Translations under genes and position numbers: made by a program
Notes under the pieces: model-generated
The model's input: only the letters and a program-made list of their open reading frames with translations
The model's database searches: none
What the model was told of the DNA's origin: nothing
Source of the DNA: Asterochloris sp. CNOR1
Taxonomy: Eukaryota; Chlorophyta; Trebouxiophyceae; Trebouxiales; Trebouxiaceae
Assembly (NCBI GenBank): GCA_963969365.1
Contig: OZ017757.1
Location: 1,240,001-1,304,000, forward strand
Direction of reading: 5' to 3'
Length of the DNA: 64,000 nt
Part shown: positions 34,236-48,331 of the stretch, one piece after another
Layout: each line of letters opens with the position of its first letter
Position numbering within the stretch: position 1 is the stretch's first letter

Positions 34236-37200
34236 ATGCAAAGCCCAAATCATGCTGTGACTGCAAGCCAGCCCTCGTACAAGTGCCGTTCTGTTCGCTG
34301 CGTCACAAGTTCAGACAGCAGCGACATGTTCACATTGCAGACTAGGACTGCCAGCCAGGAGCCCACAACCATGACACTGTGCTCTGCAGGCAACGCACCC
34401 AGGATGCGGAACTTTGTCTGCTTTGGCAGGCCAGCAGTGCACGAGGACAGCCCTGGCAGGGTGAAGCCTGAGCTGCTGGCAGAGTCAGACAGCCCAGCCT
34501 ACCACCAGCGGAGTGAGGACCAGAAGGAGGGCAAGCAGGATGTGCAGGTCCTGGAAGATTTTGCTGCACAACAGCAGGCTGACAAGGGTTCCCCTACGCA
34601 GGCAATCAGCTTCAAGACCTTCCAGCCTGCAGCCCACAGCCCGCCCAGGTGAGACAGCACCTGTGGGAGTGGTGTCAACAATGTTGTTTGGTTGGTGGTT
34701 GGAAAAGGTTGGTTACATCTTGTGATGTCACATTTTCCAGCCAGTGATGCCTGCAGTGGGCACTGCAAGGGTGCCTCACCTCGCTGCTTCAGTGCAGGCT
34801 GCTTCCCATGCACAACAGGCGCCTGGGTTGAGCCCGTGCATGCATTGCAGCTGTCCATGGCCACCCCATGCCCTGCAGGGCTTTCATGCACAGCCTGCTG
34901 CGCAGCCTGCAGCACCGCCGTCATCTGGCCCAGCTGCTGAAGGACAACTGCCTGGTGGAGAGCGGGGATGAGCAGATTACTGCCTGGCTGAAAGATGAAG
35001 GTTTTGCCACCACAGTGGGAGAGGTGACCGCTGTGCTGCAGGTCAGTCTGAGTCGGTCTGGCTCAGGTAGCATTATTGTCGGGCTCTGAAGGGGATGTGG
35101 GCCATCCTGCCTTCCTGCATCTCCTGTGAGAGTGAGGGCAGACTGAACCCTGCCAGACCTTCTCTGACACAGCTTTGCAAAAGTCGATCAGCTTGCTTGT
35201 GCTTGGGAACATCAGTCAGTCCTTTGGCTGTGCGGCTGACGTCTGACAGACACCGCCTGTGGCCTGCAGGAGGGCCTGGCGACTGACATCCTGTTCTACG
35301 CAAACAGGTACAACATGTTTGTGAGGTGGAGCGCTGACCTAGAGCACCCCTGGGACGCAGCCAGCAGCCAGAATGCGCCTGCGGCTGTGCTGGAGGTGGG
35401 TTCCTCCAGAAACCCACCCAGAAACTGCTGAGCAGGCCATGCTGTGCACATGCTCAGGGAGGCCAAGTGCAATCCCTGAGGGACCTCTCGAGCTGCACAT
35501 CTCGCCAGTCAGCAATCAGTGCCTCTTGTAGGCGGCCCAAGCTGTGCTTGCCTTGGCAGCCCCTGAGGGCCTTGTGGGCTGGCATGCATGAAGTTCTAAG
35601 CGGCACCTTGCATGGCGGTAATGCACATGTGGGGGTTCTGACACTGCTCAGCCTGGCCAGAGTCACACTTCAGGCTGCGGCAGGTGCCCACGTGCAATCT
35701 GTGATGCCGTTCTGCAGATCAGCCAGCACCGCTTGACAGGGGCTGCCATGATCCACCTGGACAACGAGCCCATTGAGGCCTACACCTTCAGGAACGGCGT
35801 CCTCAGGAGCAGCACCCCGATCGCCTGGAAGACCCCGACTGGCCAGACTGTGGAGGTGAGTCGTCCCTGGCATTTTCTTGGCTGCTGCCAGCATCCTTTC
35901 CCAGGGTCAGGGCCAGCAATCGTCCAGCCATTGGAAATTGCCCACTCACAGCAGGGTGCGCTGCTGGGTGCTGTCCGTTCCCTCCTGAGTTGCTGTTGGC
36001 GGCGACTCAGCCAGTGTCCTCCACATGCAGTCCTCACATCAATAGATAAGTCAGCAGGGCCTGCAGGTTCAAGTCACGCCTGCATTCCCACCAAGTGGGC
36101 TCTGCAGGACTCGTCGCTGCTTTCCAGCCTTGGCCCATCACAGTCTTCTGCTTGCCCACATTGCCAAGCAAGACGTGATGCCTCATGACCACCCTGAAGG
36201 TGGCCATTGAGCTGAGGTTCGGCGCCTTCAGCGGGTACAGCAAGGGCACCGCTGGCAGCAGCGCGGTGGCCCGCATCTACTCAGGGCTGCAGTGCGCAGG
36301 AGTGATGTGGCCCCTGCTGGAGGCTCCCCAGCACTGGCCCATCTCTCCACCCCTGCTGGCCGGCAAGGTCAACATGACAGACAGGAAGGCCATGTTCTCG
36401 CCGGGTGAGGTGTAAGCCTTCAGCCGCAACGCTGAGTTCTGCAAGCTGCCTGGTCTTTGGCAGCCTGACAATGCAGGCTTGACTTCTGGGTAGCCCCAAC
36501 TGCTTGGCAGGTGTCTGGCTCCTGTTGTCACATCAGCAGAGGGACTGAAAGGGACACACAGGAAGCCCTGTCTCTCCCAGGTTGGGTGCTGCTGGCTGAG
36601 GACATCATTGCTGTGGCTGCCATGCTGGCTTTCACAAGGTGCATCTGGGCTGCTGCCAGCGTGTCTTGCGTCTGGTGGCCTGTGCATCTCCCACGTGCTC
36701 CACTGCATGCCCTCACAGGCGTGCCCAAGCTGCAGCAACAGCACAGCCAGCCTCAGTCTGTGGGTGCAGCCATTGCTGCCAGCATGCGCTACTGCGCCTG
36801 TGGCGCTTTCTGATGCTGGGATGGGCCAGCACAACTTTTTACAAACTTACAAGTTTGGCTTGTTTGCTCATACTTGCAGAGCAGCCCATATCTGCATGCT
36901 GCATCTGCAGGCTGGGGAAACCTTGCAGCCCTTGCACGCAGGTGCCATGGACGGACCCATGCCGCAGGCGCCAGTGTATACCGAATGAGGAGCTGCCTGC
37001 AATCTGCATCATAACACATTTTCGATAGTGCAGGCACGGCTCACACTGCCTCAGCTTGTAGCTTGGGTGCCAGCACTGGCCTGACCCCTTTGGGGGAAGT
37101 CATCCCTCTGCTACTGCTCCTGCCCACAGCACGTGCTTGCGCCAGCAGCAGGCTGTCCGCACAAGCTCCTGCCAGTTGGCAGGGCCTGTACTGCTCCCTC

Positions 37201-40200
37201 AGCCTGCGTGCAGGTGCCAATGATGGGCATTCCCCCACCAGGCCCTGCCAATGATGTCTGTACTGCTCCCTGACCCTTTGTGCAGGTGCCAGTGATGGGC
37301 ATTTGCTCACAAGCTCCTGCCAGATGAGGGCTTTACTGCTCTTTGACCCTGTGTGCAGGTGCCAGCGATGGACTGGCCCGTTTCACAGGGACGTACCTCA
37401 CCAAGTTTTTGACCGCTGAGCAGCCCCCTGTGGCTGGGCCCGAGTTTGTGATCACGCCCCGCGGCAGCAGCTTCTCTGTGCAGCTGGATGGGGTGGAGGC
37501 CCCAGCCACCACCTTTGATGCTAGCAATGTGTTGTCATGGCAGGGCGACCCAGCAGCCGACGGCAAGTGGATCGACGGCTGGTCAGGTGAGCAGTGGTCT
37601 GTGGCAGCATGTGGCCTCCTCTGATCAGCACTGACTGTGGGTCAGCACTGCTGGTCCGTCTTGCCCCTGGGAGGTCTCTGCAGGCAAAGAACATGCATGC
37701 ATGTGTCCTGCGCCGGTCTTCTGCTTGGGGCCCATTGCCCACGTGCCTGCTTCCTAGCAAGCAGAGGCATTGTTAGAGGTGAGGAGCAGCTCTCTTCTGT
37801 CTGCAGGCTGGCTGAGCTTTGTGGTGCTGCCTGGCAGCCAGGCCCCTGTCTTCATGGGCAACGTGTTCAAAGCCAACGAGGGAAATGGCAAGGTGCCCAA
37901 GGGCTTCAACTTCTATGGTCAGTCGCTCAGCACTGACTGAACAGACACATGCCTCCACTTCCTGGCACAGTGTCTGCATTGCAAGCTGCTCTAGCTGCAA
38001 TCATGGATGGCTCTCTAAGCTCAGGCTGCTGCTGGCAGTGCAGCGGGTGCACCTGCTGTTCATGAATGTTGATCCCTGTTGCCCTGCACCCTGCACTGTG
38101 CAAAGCGTTGCATCCCTCGACCACAGCCTGCGGGCCAGTCTGGCCCTTCAATCCACGCACCATCTCGGCACTTGTACGGCTCTCCCTCACCTCCCAGACG
38201 CTGGCCTAAAGGTGAGATGAAGACAGACGCGTCGCGCCTCCCCCCCAATGCAGCCATGGACACCCACATCTGCAAGCTTGTGGCCAGCAGCCTGGCGGGG
38301 GCAGCCACTCTGCTGGCTGCCAGCCTGCTGGCCGGAGCCAGCCGCACCTGGGCCATGCTGCGGGCTGGCAGGAGCGCGGATGACATCATGCGCGAGCAGG
38401 AGGACCTGCTAGACCAGGTGAGCGCCAGCTGGCATCGGGGCCTGAGCATGGGCTGTGCATGCTGCTTCTGCAGGCCAGCTGATGGGATGCTGCGCAAACA
38501 GGAGGACCTGGTGGATTCTTGTCCCTAGGGCTTCAACGAGCATCATCCATCTGGGACAGCTACACTGGTTCTCAAACCTCCGGGCGTCCCTTGCATGGTG
38601 ACCTGAGAGGCTCGGCAACGCCCAGCATGTCCTGCCACACCATCTGCCTGAGATGTCAGTCTTCCCTTGTCGTCTGCTAGCAATCCTACACACTGCTTGT
38701 ACCCTGCTGCAGATGGCTGATGATCTGGAGCGCCTGGAGCATCTCAATGCTACAGTGGAAGCAGGCATGCAAACCTTCTACGATGAGACGGACGCCACTG
38801 ATGGGGTCGCCTTTGCACAGCCTGAGGCCGGCATCAATGCCATCCGCGCAAGTGCTGAGGCTGCAGAGGCAGCACAGGTGGGTCCCTGTACTCATGGGAC
38901 ATACCTCTGCAGGACGGTGTTGCGCTCCAAGCTTGCAGACCTAGCCTCCTGCCTATGCGTTGTGGTCTCGGCAGCCATCACTGCTACTACTCAGCTGCAG
39001 AGGCAGCATGGGTAACCAATGGTGGCAGCATAGCTGCCGCAACATGTCTGTCCAGCTTGGAGCATGTCCTGTGCCAACCTGCTGATGTCGCACAAGGACA
39101 AGCTCAAAGCCGGCAGGAACAGCAAGTCTGTGCAGATATGGCTCATGCATAGAGCGCCAGCAAGGTGTATACTGCAGCAACTGCAGGACTGGATGTGGAG
39201 GGTGCCAGGGCTGCAACGAAGTATGGCTGCGTGAATGCCAGTGGTCCCTTAACTGCATCTTTTGCGTGCAGGCTGCCAAGGCTGCAGCGGAGGCGGCCGA
39301 GAGCGCAGCCCTGGCTGCAGAGGATGGAGCTCGTGTGACCAGCCCCGTGGAGGCCACCAGCAAAGCCTCTGCAGCAGCCTGGAGGGCCAACCAGGCGGCC
39401 AGCTTTGAGGCCACCGCGGAGGCTGAGGCTCTGCAGGCTGCCAGCCATGCTAAGGTGGCAGGCACAGCGCAGGCCGTGGCCGCCAGCATGGAGGCTGCAC
39501 AGCACTACAACCTGGTGAGGACTGGGTTGTGCCTTGCCTTGGCTGCTGTGCTGATGCTGACCGCCAGCATGGCAGCTGCCAATGTGCGCCAAGACCTGGC
39601 GAGCTGGGCAGCTGTCTTGCTGTGTGCCTGCCCTGGCCCTGCTTGCCAGGCCAGCTTGACATCCCACCACCTTGCATCACTCACAGGGATGTGCTGGCCC
39701 TTGAGGCTGCTCGCTGCTTTGTGTGCCTGCAAGGTGACTCTGCAGCATCAGCTCTGTGTCCTGCCCTGCAGGCCAAGGATGTGGCCTTTGAGGGTGCGCG
39801 CTCCGGACTGCGCGCTGCCAAGGCGGCCATGCTGACAGTGGAGCAGAGCATCACCATCTATGCGCAGAGGAAGGAGTACCTCAAGCTCAAGGACGCTGCA
39901 GAGGCCTCAGACCTGGCCAACAGGGTAAGTATACTAGTGGAGAGTCAAGACCGGTGCATGACAGAGATACGCAGCTTATCTTCTGGTGGCGCGACCTGCC
40001 CAGCCTGATTGTATATTGCTATGGCTAGGGTATGCATTGCATGCCAGTGCTGCAGCATGGTGGCTGCATGCCCAGTGGCAGGACCTGGTGTCTGCATGGC
40101 CTCGGCATCGCTGTGGGCCTTTGATCTGTCCTTACCTCTCTCTGGCGCAGGCCTTAGTGCACGCAGAGGCGGCCGTGGCTGGCTGGGAGAAGGGTTCAGC

Positions 40201-40321
40201 CGAGGGTCGCTGCGCCGCAGCAGAGGCTGCTCGCAAGGCCGAGGAGGCTTCCAAGGCCTGCGCGAAGCTGCTGCGCCTGCTCAACAAGAATGAATCTGTG
40301 GATGCCGTCGCGGACCTGTGA
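34236..40321 (+). CDS. Unrecognised protein with plastid-like N-terminus and Ala-rich C-terminal helix
   Basis: Twelve exons chain in phase to 773 residues: 34236-34648, 34879-35041, 35270-35395, 35718-35855, 36200-36404, 37359-37586, 37807-37917, 38212-38417, 38713-38877, 39272-39514, 39772-39924, 40151-40321. The N-terminus is Ser/Arg/Thr-rich and could be a transit peptide. Exon 2 (LAQLLKDNCLVESGDEQITA, then WLKDEGFATTVGEVTAVLQ) is faintly reminiscent of a Nif11-type helix pair. The middle contains LFYANRYNMFVRW, VAIELRFGAFSGYSKG and FTGTYLTKFL, probably beta-rich. A hydrophobic helix (LVASSLAGAATLLAASLLAG) precedes about 300 residues of Ala/Glu/Lys-rich predicted coiled coil. Alternatively the first part ends without splicing at the in-frame TGA 37938-37940 (468 residues), and 38212 onward is a second gene. 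No family is claimed. Confidence 0.6.
37208..37365 (+). repeat. 72-73 bp tandem repeat ending in the exon 6 splice acceptor
   Basis: The string gtgcaggtgcca recurs at 37208, 37280 and 37353, spacings of 72 and 73 bp, each followed by atgatgg, gtgatgg or gcgatgg. The last copy is the real acceptor and the first codons of exon 37359-37586. The units also share agctcctgcca and tactgctc; a further partial unit lies at about 37130-37207, and a weaker acceptor-like copy (gcaggtgccatggacgga) at about 36940. Confidence 0.85.
38470..38522 (+). repeat. Decayed copy of the 3' end of exon 38212-38417
   Basis: The exon end gatgacatcatgcgcgagca followed by ggaggacctgctagaccagg is echoed about 95 bp downstream as gatgggatgctgcgcaaaca followed by ggaggacctggtggattctt. 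Its donor site is lost. Confidence 0.75.
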
Positions 40322-41362
40322 AGTCTGACTTTCTTCACGAGAGTGCCTCTGAAGACACCAGTGGCTGCTACCGTCTCTGCAGCAATCCCAACAACAGCAC
40401 TGGCGGCTGCCGGTCTTGACAGCCCCTCCCCTCGCCCCCATGCTGCCAACGCAGCAGCTGCCTATGCAGGGCAGAGCCTCCTCCTGTTCGTAACATTGAC
40501 CCTGACTCTTCTACAGCTGGATTTGCTTTGACTTTCCCTCAGATGATGAGCAAGCTGGCCCACACAGGCATTCGGCCTGTGCACCTTCATTGCTGCATAG
40601 CCAGCTGGAGGTCTTGAAAGCTGCTACTAACGAACTGCGCCTTTGCTGATTCAGTTCCCGTTGATCGCATCCTACTCCCTTTTTTGTGTGTTTTCCTCGT
40701 TTCATTGAAACTGCAGCTAGTAGCTTTCCCTTGTTGATGAGGACATGACTTTTGCATACTACCAAAGCTGAGCATCTTAGCAGTTGCAACATGTCGGCGC
40801 ACTGCAAACCTTGATCGGTGGCAGCTAAGACGTCAAACCGCTTGAGTACAGAGGACAGGGGCCACGGCTTCACTGCCAGTCCCTGCCAGCACTGCCCTCA
40901 CAAAGTCTGCTGGCAACCAGCGCCATTCCCAGGAACCACATGCTGTGCCCCACATCATTGGCTGGCTGGCTGCCTTTGCACAGCTATGCTAACACAGGCT
41001 CCAGCAACAATGCTGAGCTGCAATCTCCTGGTGCAGGTGCTGCCTGGAGCTGCCTGAAGCTGGTTGCTGGGGCACTGATAAACAGCTGGGGCACTGACAA
41101 ACAGCTGGGGCACTGATGAATCGAAGGACATCTGGCTGAAATTCAGTTCCCAGAAAGTCAAGTGGAAAAGGACAATATCCTTTCTGCGAGATCCTCTCAA
41201 GCTTGCGGGGTCCTGCCCATAGTGCACCTGAGGAGTACCAAGATATATCAATTGAGGCAGTGGGCACTAGCGGTGCCGGGTGGGAGCAATTTTGCTGAGC
41301 AGTTTAATAGCAAAGCTTGAGCAAGGCTTGAAAAGCTCTCCGGAGCATTAGCAGCAGCTTTG
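40322..41362. other. Intergenic region before the GGPP synthase gene
   Basis: It holds the 3' region of the 34-40 kb gene and the upstream region of the synthase. A three-copy 19-bp repeat lies at 41066-41122. I see no conserved ORF or RNA gene. Confidence 0.5.
41066..41122. repeat. Three tandem copies of a 19-bp unit
   Basis: The unit gctggggcactgataaaca occurs at 41066, 41085 and 41104, with one to a few mismatches (gctggggcactgacaaaca, gctggggcactgatgaatc). It lies about 240-300 bp upstream of the synthase start codon. Confidence 0.85.
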
Positions 41363-45022
<3,660 letters not shown>

Positions 45023-46007
45023 GGGGCCCACTGTTCTTCAGCAGACTGTGTTGGATTCAGGACACGTCAGAGGTTCTCTGCTGAGACTGGCAGCCCACAG
45101 CGGGTCATGGAACCCGCCACCGGCTCCCCAGCCTCATGAGAGCGGGCCCTGCGCCCATCTTATATGAGCAGGTTGCCATTCAACCCCTCGCTCACATTTC
45201 ACACCTGTAATTCTGTTGAGACACCTCCCCCTTAGGACCCAGAGTGAGGAGCTACATCCTCATCTTTTGCCTGCTGTCGTGCTTGATACCACACATGAAA
45301 GACACTATGTACATGTCACATGCTTCTTCACACTGATATGTGGCACTGGCTGAAGCGATGCTCTCCGTTCATCTCATGGTGTGGGCACAGACTTCACCGT
45401 GATTGGCGTAGCAGGAAACATGCAAGTGCTGTGGACATGCACAGACAACAGCAGCATCGCCAATCTAGAAGGATTGTTGACTGCAGGAGCAAAGCAAGTC
45501 AGCCACCATGCAAGCCTTGCTGAGCTGCACTTCAAGATGACACACTCAGTGCCTTCCAGTGCACCTGACAAAACTTGGTGCAGAGACACTCAGGAGTCAG
45601 CCCCTAGCCTTTCAAAGTGGCGACCAGCAGCTGCAGCTTCGCTGGCAAAGGGCTCCACCTTCTGAGTGTCCCAAATCTGCAGGAGAACGAGCTGGTGGCT
45701 TCAGCACGCAAGACATGATGGCTGGGCATGCAACAGTGCACAGGCCATCGTCCAGGAATGCAGGCCCCAACTGAGGCATCAACAGCAAGGTATTCAGCAC
45801 GCACACCTCCCCACACAGGCCGCTGGCAGGATGGCTGGCCATGCAAGAGTGGCTGGACATGAAGGCTCAAAACCCAGGAGGCCAACAGAGAAGCCTCCCT
45901 TCAAGGGCCGCTGCCAGAATGGCTGGACATGCCAGTCTGGGGAAGCAGCAGGTCCACCATTCCCATCCAGCAAGCCGCTCCTGCACCATGACATGCTGCC
46001 AGACCGC
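45023..46007. other. Convergent region between GGPPS and the ATL-like gene
   Basis: It contains 3' UTR of both genes. Near 45820-46070 a short phrase (ggcaggatggctgg, gccagaatggctgg, gccagaataaccg, each following gccgctg or gctgctg) is repeated about every 75-150 bp, a loose tandem repeat. I see no other coding or RNA feature. Confidence 0.4.
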
Positions 46008-48250
46008 TCAGGCAAGAAATGTGTCTGCAGGACCCTCCCGAGCTGGGCTGCTGCCAGAATAACCGTGCCAGATTGTTAATTCACGTCTTCTTAGAAGTGC
46101 ATGTCTTGACTTCAGACCCACCTTGACACTATCATTGTCAGGTGTTGTAAAGAGGTTGCTCTCATAGGAAGCCACCACCTGAGCACCAGTGCGCTTTGCC
46201 CAGGCTGCCACATCCTCATCTGCAGCCGCAGAAGACCTTGAGATAGGGTCAACACTTGTCAGCGACAGGGAAGCCAGAAGACACTTGTCACAATGCCATC
46301 AATAGGCACAACACATGGGCACAGGTGTGCAACGGATGGCAGGGCAGCTGCAGAGCACAACACCGCGGACCCGATGCCTGCACACCGAAGGCCACACCGT
46401 CAGCAGAGAGTCACAGCATCACAGAGTATGTGATGGCAGACTATCCAGCTGCAAGTGGCCAGGGCAGCATGCAAGCGTAGCTCCAGTGTAGCTGGGGACG
46501 CCCACGCCATGGTGCAGCAGGGGAGGCAGTCATAACCACCTCCTGGCTGCAGCAGCACTCAGGCTGCAGCTCAAGGGCTCTGCCCTCCCTCTCACAGAGC
46601 ACAACAGGTGTACTACCCCAAGTGCTCCGCCTCATGGTGATGGCAGTGCATGCTCACCATCTTGGGGGCGAGCTCCCTCTTCCTGCAGCCTCTTGAGCTG
46701 GGGTTTGCCCCTGGGCAGCTTGCCACTGGCATACACTACCTGCACGGGCAAGCAACAGGTTGTCACAAGGCTGCAGCATATCACAGCAGCCTTGGCAAGA
46801 CCCATGCTGTCACATTACGTTGTCACAGTTTGCAGCACTGGCCGACACCACTTGCCAGGTGGAGCTCAGCATGAGTTGGGTGAAACAAGGGATGTCAAGT
46901 AGTTCAGGCGAAGAGCTCAGCGCAGCACGTGCACACCCAAGATTGTGCTGACAGCCACAATGATGTACAAGGGGCTGCAACTCATGACACCACACAACAG
47001 TGCATGCAAGACCCAGAGCATGCTAAGAAATTTAGGAGCCAGCCAGCTTCTCAAACACTGGACAGCACACAGCTGCTCATGCAAGACACGCATCGTGTTG
47101 CGCTCTGCTGCCATTCCAGAGCATCCCTGTCACTCACGCCAAGCTGAGGCCATTGAGGAGCTGGATGGCAGGACAGCACAGCACAGGGCAGGAAGCAAAT
47201 ACACATCGACACAATTGGCTGATGCATGGCACAGCACACATCAGCGCATCTGAACCATGCAGGGTCTTTCACCCGCCACCAGGGAGCGCTCTCATCCTTG
47301 ATGGAGGCAATGGCCTTGCTCACATGTGCAGGGGAGCCCTTACCAGCATCACTCATGACCTGCAGGCAGCAGCTGGCATGCCTCGCCCTGGATGCTGCTG
47401 CATGCAAGCCAGAAGCGCCTCAGTGCATCAGAGAATTGAGTGCACCAACAAATGCTGGACAGCAGGCAAGCCTGCACTGGCCGACTTGCGAGGTGCACGG
47501 CTGAGAGCCAGAAATGCAATGATGCTGGGTGCTCTGGATTGCTGACGAGGTGCGTCAGCAGCAGCAGCAGGCATGACTGCAGGAGGGTCTGCCGCAGAAT
47601 GCCAGATGTGGGTGGGTGCATTGGATGAAGGCCTGGTCAGGATGATTGCCGACATGTGCCCCAAGCGGAGCCCTTGTAGCAAGCAGGATACGTGCCCAAA
47701 ACCTTGGCCCCAAGCTGACCTCCTGGAAGGTGATGGTGCTACCGGCCGGCACCTTCAGCAGCACTGCCACAAATGCCTCGAGGTCAGCATGCGTCTTCCC
47801 ACCCTTCTTGCCACCCTTCTTTGCCCCTGCTTTCCCTGGCTTGGCCTCTGCCTTTGCTGGTGTGACAGAGGAGGGCCCTGCCCCGCCTGGCTCCTCTGGC
47901 TCTGCAGCCGCCTCAGATGTGGCCTTGCCCTCTGCCTCTGCTAGAGGCTGGTTAATGGTAGGTGTCTCTGCTGCCGCCGTTGGGGCGGGCTCCTCAGTTG
48001 CCTACAGCAAGACAGGGGTTGCCCCATAAGCAGAGAGCCATGCTGGGCGCTCAGTGTTGCTGGAAGTTCTCTTCCAGATCTGCACCTCTTCCACCTTGGA
48101 CTGCTTGACAGGGGGCTGCCTATCCATTGAAACCTCATCGGCAGCCCGCTTGTCGCCAGCATGTGCCTCAGGAGCGGGCTGTATCTCAGCAACCTGCTCT
48201 GCCACCTTGGGCGTGCATTCCATTGCGTCAGCAGCCACAGTGTCCGCCAT
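46008..48250 (-). CDS. Alkyltransferase-like (ATL) DNA-binding protein, MGMT DNA-binding-domain family
   Basis: Five exons chain in phase to 275 residues: 48250-48086, 48001-47720, 47359-47273, 46739-46658, 46219-46008. The start is ATG at 48250 (MADTVAADAMECTPK). The N-terminal half is acidic and Ala/Glu-rich, with a Lys patch (AKKGGKKGGK). The family domain follows: DLEAFVAVLLKVPAGSTITF, then SPAHVSKAIASI, APWWRVVYASGK and KPQLKRLQEEGA. In active O6-methylguanine-DNA methyltransferases the reactive Cys lies in PCHRV; here the position reads PWWRV, so it cannot accept a methyl group and is better called alkyltransferase-like. ATL proteins bind O6-alkylguanine and hand the lesion to nucleotide excision repair. 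The tail from 46219 (DEDVAAWAKRTG onward) is less certain, and the stop at 46008 could change if another intron exists. Confidence 0.8.
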
Positions 48251-48331
48251 GACGACAAATTTTGATGTGGCGGGGCAAAGCTACAATGTAGGTCAATGTT
48301 CAAACCTCTCTCCCAGAAGCACCTGCCAGCG
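48251..48331. promoter_or_regulatory. 81-bp divergent promoter between ATL-like and TauE/SafE genes
   Basis: The ATG codons of the two divergent genes (48250 minus, 48332 plus) are only 81 bp apart, so transcription start sites and both 5' UTRs are squeezed into this span. No TATA box is seen. The sequence contains acaaattttgatg, a small AT-rich patch. Confidence 0.6.

Noticed and set aside
37130-37365. CRISPR-like regular repeats
   Set aside because: The spacing is regular, but the units are whole 72-73 bp tandem repeats without distinct spacers, inside a eukaryotic intron, and end in a splice acceptor.
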